8,361 nt of DNA from Clostridia bacterium (GTDB lineage Bacteria > Bacillota > Clostridia > Oscillospirales > Butyricicoccaceae), in NCBI GenBank assembly GCA_017556565.1, contig JAFYMQ010000128.1, forward strand, positions 1-8,361, in the 5' to 3' direction. Of this stretch, positions 5,261 through 8,361 are shown piece after piece. Made by a program: the position numbers and the translations under genes. Positions within the stretch are counted from its first letter, which is position 1, and each line of letters begins with the position of its first letter. Under the pieces are notes generated by a model. It was not told the DNA's origin. It did no database searches and saw only the letters and a list, made by a program, of their open reading frames with translations.

Positions 5261-6652
5261 TCAGTCGTCGGTGGTCAGGTTCCTGATCCATGTGCCGCGA
5301 TTGACCATCCACAGTCCGATGGTGCATTTGAGCAGGTCGGTGGCCTGACATATCAGGTACAGAGGCACGATGGACATATCGGTAAATCGGCTCAGGCACA
5401 GCGCCAGCGGTACGGGGACTGCCCACATAAAGCCGCTGTCAAAGATAAAGGTCAGCAGGGTTTTTCCGCCCGAGCGGATGGTAAAATACGATGCGTGGGT
5501 GATAGCGTGAAACGGCATCATAACCGCGCTTATGCAGATCAGTTGGGTGGCAATGGAGCGCACCGTATCGGTGGTGTTGTACATTTGGGGGAATGCGCCC
5601 GAAAAGGCCGCCATCAATCCGCCGAACACTATGCAGGACATAGCCGAAGCGGTTATCATTTTGCGTGTGGAGTCTTTGATATCCTCGGGTTTTTCGCCCA
5701 TGCCCTGCATCTGTCCGATCAGGATGCCGACCGCGTTGCCTATAGCCATGTACACAACGCCCGACAGATTGTACAGGGTGCTTGAGATATTCTGCGCCGC
5801 GACCACGTCAAGGCCGCAGGTGGAGTAGCTTTGGTTCTGGATGGTGACGCCCATCGACCACAACAGCTCGTTGATGAGCAGAGGGCTGCCCTTGAGCAGG
5901 ATCATTTTGAGCAGGCGGGGCGGGATGTAGGGCGAGCGGTAAAGGCTCTTGAAAAATGGCATCTCTGCGGTATGCAGATGTGACCAGCCTGCCACGACGG
6001 CAAGCTCCACGTATCGGGAAATAACGGTAGCGAGAGCTGCGCCTGCAACACCCATTTTGGGCGCACCGAAATGGCCGAAAATAAGCACGTAGTTGAGGAT
6101 AAGATTGACAAATATCGCGGCAATGCCGCCCAGCATGGGCACGATGGTCTGCCCTGTCTCGCGCAGGGTGCTGCTATAGGCATTGGACAGAGCAAAGGGC
6201 AGAATGCCCGCCAGCATAATGAGCAGATATTTGTAGCCGTAGTGCAGAGACTGAGCGGCATCCTCGGCGCTGCCCTCTCCGTGGAGGAACAGACCGATCA
6301 GCTCGCGGCCGAACAGCGCAAAAACCGCCGCTGCCACCGCGCAAAGCAGCACGCCTATGATCAGCTTGTAGCGCATTGTGGAGCGGACACCGTCTTTGTC
6401 ACCCGAGCCGAAGTACTGGGCGGTAAAAATGCCCGCGCCCGCAACCGCGCCGAACAGGCAGAGGTTAAAGACGAACAAAAGCTGATTGGAAATGGCGACA
6501 CCGTTCATCTGTACGGTGCCCACCTGACCCACCATAACATTGTCAAGCAGGGAGACAAAGTTGGTGATACCGCTTTGTATCATGATCGGCAAGGCGACGG
6601 CAAGCATACGCCTGTAGAATGCTTTGTCACCGATAAACTTTTTTAGTACCAT
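5261..6652 (-). CDS. MATE family multidrug/toxin efflux transporter
   Basis: An integral membrane antiporter that expels organic cations or other small molecules in exchange for Na+ or H+. The 463-residue length is typical. Hydrophobic stretches consistent with the usual 12 helices in two six-helix halves run from about residue 16 to 450. Family hallmarks include the first-helix region ending L-L-D-N-V-M-V-G (residues 35-42, with Asp37), the F-G-S-G-D segment near 81, the G-A-P-K-M-G-V-A-G-A-A-L-A-T segment at 196-209, and the second-half repeat near 252-315. No short form or frameshift is seen. On the minus strand TGAGGAAA (6665-6658) is the ribosome binding site for the ATG at 6652-6650. 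It has its own promoter upstream and ends at the shared terminator. The substrate cannot be inferred, and no regulator lies beside it. Confidence 0.93.
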   Translation of the reverse strand: MVLKKFIGDKAFYRRMLAVALPIMIQSGITNFVSLLDNVMVGQVGTVQMNGVAISNQLLFVFNLCLFGAVAGAGIFTAQYFGSGDKDGVRSTMRYKLIIGVLLCAVAAAVFALFGRELIGLFLHGEGSAEDAAQSLHYGYKYLLIMLAGILPFALSNAYSSTLRETGQTIVPMLGGIAAIFVNLILNYVLIFGHFGAPKMGVAGAALATVISRYVELAVVAGWSHLHTAEMPFFKSLYRSPYIPPRLLKMILLKGSPLLINELLWSMGVTIQNQSYSTCGLDVVAAQNISSTLYNLSGVVYMAIGNAVGILIGQMQGMGEKPEDIKDSTRKMITASAMSCIVFGGLMAAFSGAFPQMYNTTDTVRSIATQLICISAVMMPFHAITHASYFTIRSGGKTLLTFIFDSGFMWAVPVPLALCLSRFTDMSIVPLYLICQATDLLKCTIGLWMVNRGTWIRNLTTDD

Positions 6653-6696
6653 GGTTGTTTCCTCAATAAAAATCGTGGCTTGAACTATCCGACACT

Positions 6697-6725
6697 AATA
6701 TAACACCACACGCCCAATAAAACAA
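6697..6725 (-). promoter_or_regulatory. Promoter of the MATE gene
   Basis: On the minus strand TATATT (6702-6697) is preceded by TGT, making an extended -10 element. A weak -35 box, TTGTTT (6725-6720), lies 17 bases upstream. Transcription would begin near 6690. It lies downstream of the terminator of the HAD gene, so the MATE gene is probably its own unit. Confidence 0.5.
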
Positions 6726-6753
6726 TACAGGCGGCAAAAATTGTCTGCAAAAA

Positions 6754-6788
6754 CAAAAAAACAACCCGTCCGGACAAGACGGGCTGTT
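6754..6788 (-). terminator. Intrinsic terminator of the membrane protein-HAD operon
   Basis: On the minus strand bases 6788-6778 pair with 6770-6760 in an 11-bp stem (one G-U pair) around a 7-base loop. The stem is followed by a long T-rich tract interrupted by one G (about 6760-6750). It begins 13 bases after the HAD stop codon. Confidence 0.93.
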
Positions 6789-6801
6789 ATAGGAATAGTT
6801 G

Positions 6802-7614
6802 TTACTTGTCTGCAAAAACCTCGGGGAAAAACTTGTGCATGACCTCGAGCACGCCGTAGCTGTTTTCCTTTTCGCAGACGTAGTCGGCGATGGCTTTGAG
6901 CTTGTCGGTGCCGTTTGCCATAGCGCAGCCCAGACCTGCCCATGCCACCATATCGGCATCGTTGCCGCTGTCGCCGCAGACCACCACCTGCTCGCGGGGG
7001 ACGTTGTAATGCTCGCTGAGTTTTTTGAGGGCTTCTGACTTGCAGACACCTTTTTGCATCATTTCCACCAGCGTGGGGGTGGATGATGCGATATACAGGC
7101 GGTCGCCGGTGGCAAGCTTGAAGGCTTCGGTACGCATTTCCACCTCTTCGGGCGGGCACATGGACATCATTTTGGGCGAGGGATCAAGCTCTGCCTCGCT
7201 CAGCTTGCCAAGCGCTCTGGGGGGACGGGTCTTGGCATCGGGGTCGGCGAGAGTTTCCCATACTATCTCGGCGGCGCAGACAGTATCGTCCTGATACAGC
7301 TGCAGATACCAGCCGTGCGCCTCTCCGCAGTCGATAATTGCCTGCTGCAGGTCCATGGGCAGCGGATGATAAAACATAGGCTCGCTGCCTGCGGCATCAC
7401 GGATAAGAGCGCCGTTGTAGCATATCAAAGGGGTGTCAAGACCAAGCTCCAGAGCGCATTTCTGCACCGTGGGGTACATACGGCCGGTGGCGAGTGTGAC
7501 TATAACGCCTGCCTGTGTCAGCTTGGTTATGGCGGCTTTTACATCGTCGGGGATGGTCTTGTCGGGCATCAGCAGGGTGCCGTCCAGATCAAGTGCAAGA
7601 AGTTTGTAGCTCAT
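6802..7614 (-). CDS. Cof-type HAD-IIB family phosphatase
   Basis: A cytoplasmic Mg-dependent phosphatase of the haloacid dehalogenase superfamily; relatives hydrolyse sugar phosphates, flavin mononucleotide or pyridoxal phosphate. The 270-residue length is typical. The four HAD motifs are present: nucleophile Asp9 and Asp11 (D-L-D-G-T), Thr43 (L-A-T-G-R), Lys192 (G-V-C-K-S-E-A-L) and Asp215/Asp219 (G-D-S-G-N-D-A-D-M). The type IIB cap lies between motifs II and III, roughly residues 80-185. Motif III usually reads G-V-S/N-K-G, so Cys191 and Ser193 are slight departures while the key Lys is kept. The ATG at 7614-7612 overlaps the stop of the upstream membrane-protein gene (ATGA), and its GGAG (7623-7620) lies within that gene. 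This implies translational coupling. Substrate unknown. Confidence 0.93.
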   Translation of the reverse strand: MSYKLLALDLDGTLLMPDKTIPDDVKAAITKLTQAGVIVTLATGRMYPTVQKCALELGLDTPLICYNGALIRDAAGSEPMFYHPLPMDLQQAIIDCGEAHGWYLQLYQDDTVCAAEIVWETLADPDAKTRPPRALGKLSEAELDPSPKMMSMCPPEEVEMRTEAFKLATGDRLYIASSTPTLVEMMQKGVCKSEALKKLSEHYNVPREQVVVCGDSGNDADMVAWAGLGCAMANGTDKLKAIADYVCEKENSYGVLEVMHKFFPEVFADK

Positions 7615-8315
7615 ATTCTCTCCAGGATCATTTCGATCAGGCCCAAGTTTTTGATTATTCTGCCAATTGAGAGCACAAGTGCCATGATCTCAATCAGAGA
7701 TACCAGGTGACAGAAGCGCAAATACAAAGAATGGGTACGGGTGTAGACGTTTTTGCCAAAACGCCAGCTGTCGCGGAAGGGTGGATCCTTGTAGTCCTTG
7801 AAGGCGGGCTCTCTGCCTTCTTTTTCTGCAAGTTCTTTTTCACGCTTGGCGCGGGCGGCGAGTGCACTTTTACCTGCGTTGTTATCAAAATAGTAGAAAT
7901 AGTTCGGATGGTGCTGCGAGGTCTTGTCCTCGTCAATGGGGCAGAACTTGGGATCGTCAAGCTGCTCGCAATCGTTGTCGATCATACGGGCAAGACGCTT
8001 GGCTGTATCCAGATGCGCATTATAAACTCTGTCCCAGCGCTTGAACAGTTCTTGCATAATATTGCTGAACATCAGCAGAACGGTGCTGAGTATCAGAGAT
8101 ATCCAGGGCGAGGTATCGGGGCTGAGAATGGCGCCCATAAACAGACCGACAACAACAAGATGGAGGCTGAGGAAGTTGTGGCGCTCGTTTTCGATATGGC
8201 GGGCGTGGTTTAAGTTTTCTTTCATGCAATCCTGCATAAAGTTGCGGTATGCGTCTTTGTTATTCTTCTGCAGCGCGGAAGAAAGAGGATACGGAGAACC
8301 GTGGTTATCGGGCAT
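7611..8315 (-). CDS. Unrecognised membrane protein with a two-helix hairpin and soluble loop
   Basis: I do not recognise a named family. The 234-residue protein begins with a polar, helix-prone region (about 1-48, including E-N-E-R-H-N). Two closely spaced hydrophobic helices follow (about 49-65 and 70-87), then a charged helix (about 88-118). A polar segment at about 119-195 is rich in Lys, Glu, Asp, His and Tyr (H-H-P-N-Y-F-Y-Y-F at 135-143), with a coiled-coil-prone stretch at 150-167. A third hydrophobic stretch lies at about 203-222. The plan of helix, two-helix membrane hairpin, helix recalls SLATT-type or RipA-type small membrane proteins, but this is resemblance of layout only. GGGAGG (8329-8324) lies 8 bases before the ATG at 8315-8313. 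The gene overlaps and is coupled to the HAD phosphatase downstream. No signal peptide is seen. Confidence 0.8.
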   Translation of the reverse strand: MPDNHGSPYPLSSALQKNNKDAYRNFMQDCMKENLNHARHIENERHNFLSLHLVVVGLFMGAILSPDTSPWISLILSTVLLMFSNIMQELFKRWDRVYNAHLDTAKRLARMIDNDCEQLDDPKFCPIDEDKTSQHHPNYFYYFDNNAGKSALAARAKREKELAEKEGREPAFKDYKDPPFRDSWRFGKNVYTRTHSLYLRFCHLVSLIEIMALVLSIGRIIKNLGLIEMILERI

Positions 8316-8346
8316 AAGGAAAACCTCCCTTTATGTATATGTAATA

Positions 8347-8352
8347 ATTGTA
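8347..8352 (-). promoter_or_regulatory. Possible -10 box for the membrane protein-HAD operon
   Basis: On the minus strand TACAAT (8352-8347) is a good -10 match about 32 bases upstream of the ATG at 8315, which leaves room for a short leader holding GGGAGG. The -35 box would lie past the right edge of the window, so the promoter cannot be confirmed. Confidence 0.35.
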
Positions 8353-8361
8353 CATCAAACA

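Noticed and set aside
4053..5426. 457-codon minus-strand frame across the M20 gene
   Set aside because: Long antisense frames are common opposite codon-biased genes. This one crosses a two-way terminator and the end of the MATE gene and shows no recognisable domain.
6071..6646. 191-codon plus-strand frame opposite the MATE gene
   Set aside because: It is a shadow of the transporter: the composition is odd for a protein (rich in Gln, His, Ala and Asp) and there is no RBS.
7707..8213. 168-codon plus-strand frame with hydrophobic stretches opposite the membrane protein
   Set aside because: The minus-strand gene has a strong RBS and is coupled to the HAD gene. The plus frame lacks an RBS and its hydrophobicity mirrors the opposite strand.

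Overview
The window looks like chromosomal DNA of a moderately GC-rich Gram-positive anaerobe of class Clostridia, probably a gut member of the Oscillospiraceae/Ruminococcaceae or a relative. This is inferred from strong GGAGG-type ribosome binding sites, sigma-A-like promoters, compact intrinsic terminators and Clostridia/Bifidobacterium-like protein families. I see no tRNA, rRNA, CRISPR array, insertion sequence or phage gene. The seven full genes account for most of the window.

Layout. Bases 1-284 are a mostly non-coding divergent region. It holds a two-way terminator-like hairpin, back-to-back promoters, and on the minus strand a ribosome binding site plus a 12-codon reading frame. That frame matches the start of TetM/EF-G-like GTPases and then stops, so it is a gene remnant or a leader peptide. 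Bases 285-3134 form a plus-strand operon: exodeoxyribonuclease III (xth), an N-acetylhexosamine 1-kinase (nahK-like) and UDP-glucose/UDP-GlcNAc 4-epimerase (galE), with nahK and galE overlapping in ATGA. A 34-bp perfect palindrome ends this operon and also the convergent minus-strand TIM-barrel sugar isomerase/epimerase-like gene (3198-3953). That gene is divergent from an M20 metallopeptidase gene (4086-5210). The two share a 132-bp intergenic region in which both predicted -35 boxes lie inside one perfect 12-bp inverted repeat. A two-way terminator separates the peptidase from a minus-strand MATE transporter (5261-6652). Upstream of that, also on the minus strand, an unrecognised membrane protein (7611-8315) overlaps a Cof-type HAD phosphatase (6802-7614) by ATGA.

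How the genes fit together. NahK and GalE are two of the four enzymes of the lacto-N-biose/galacto-N-biose pathway known from bifidobacteria, by which host mucin and milk glycans are used. The GalE here has Cys at position 299, where E. coli GalE has the gatekeeper Tyr. In characterised enzymes a small residue at this position admits UDP-GlcNAc/UDP-GalNAc, which is what a partner of NahK would need. The phosphorylase and uridylyltransferase of the pathway are not in this window. The remaining genes (peptidase, TIM-barrel enzyme, MATE, HAD) are ordinary accessory metabolism and transport, with no obvious shared pathway.

The observations most worth a second look are the truncated TetM-like start, the symmetric divergent promoter/operator at 3985-4048, and the Cys299 GalE coupled to NahK. 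I did not find a clear new defence or mobile system.
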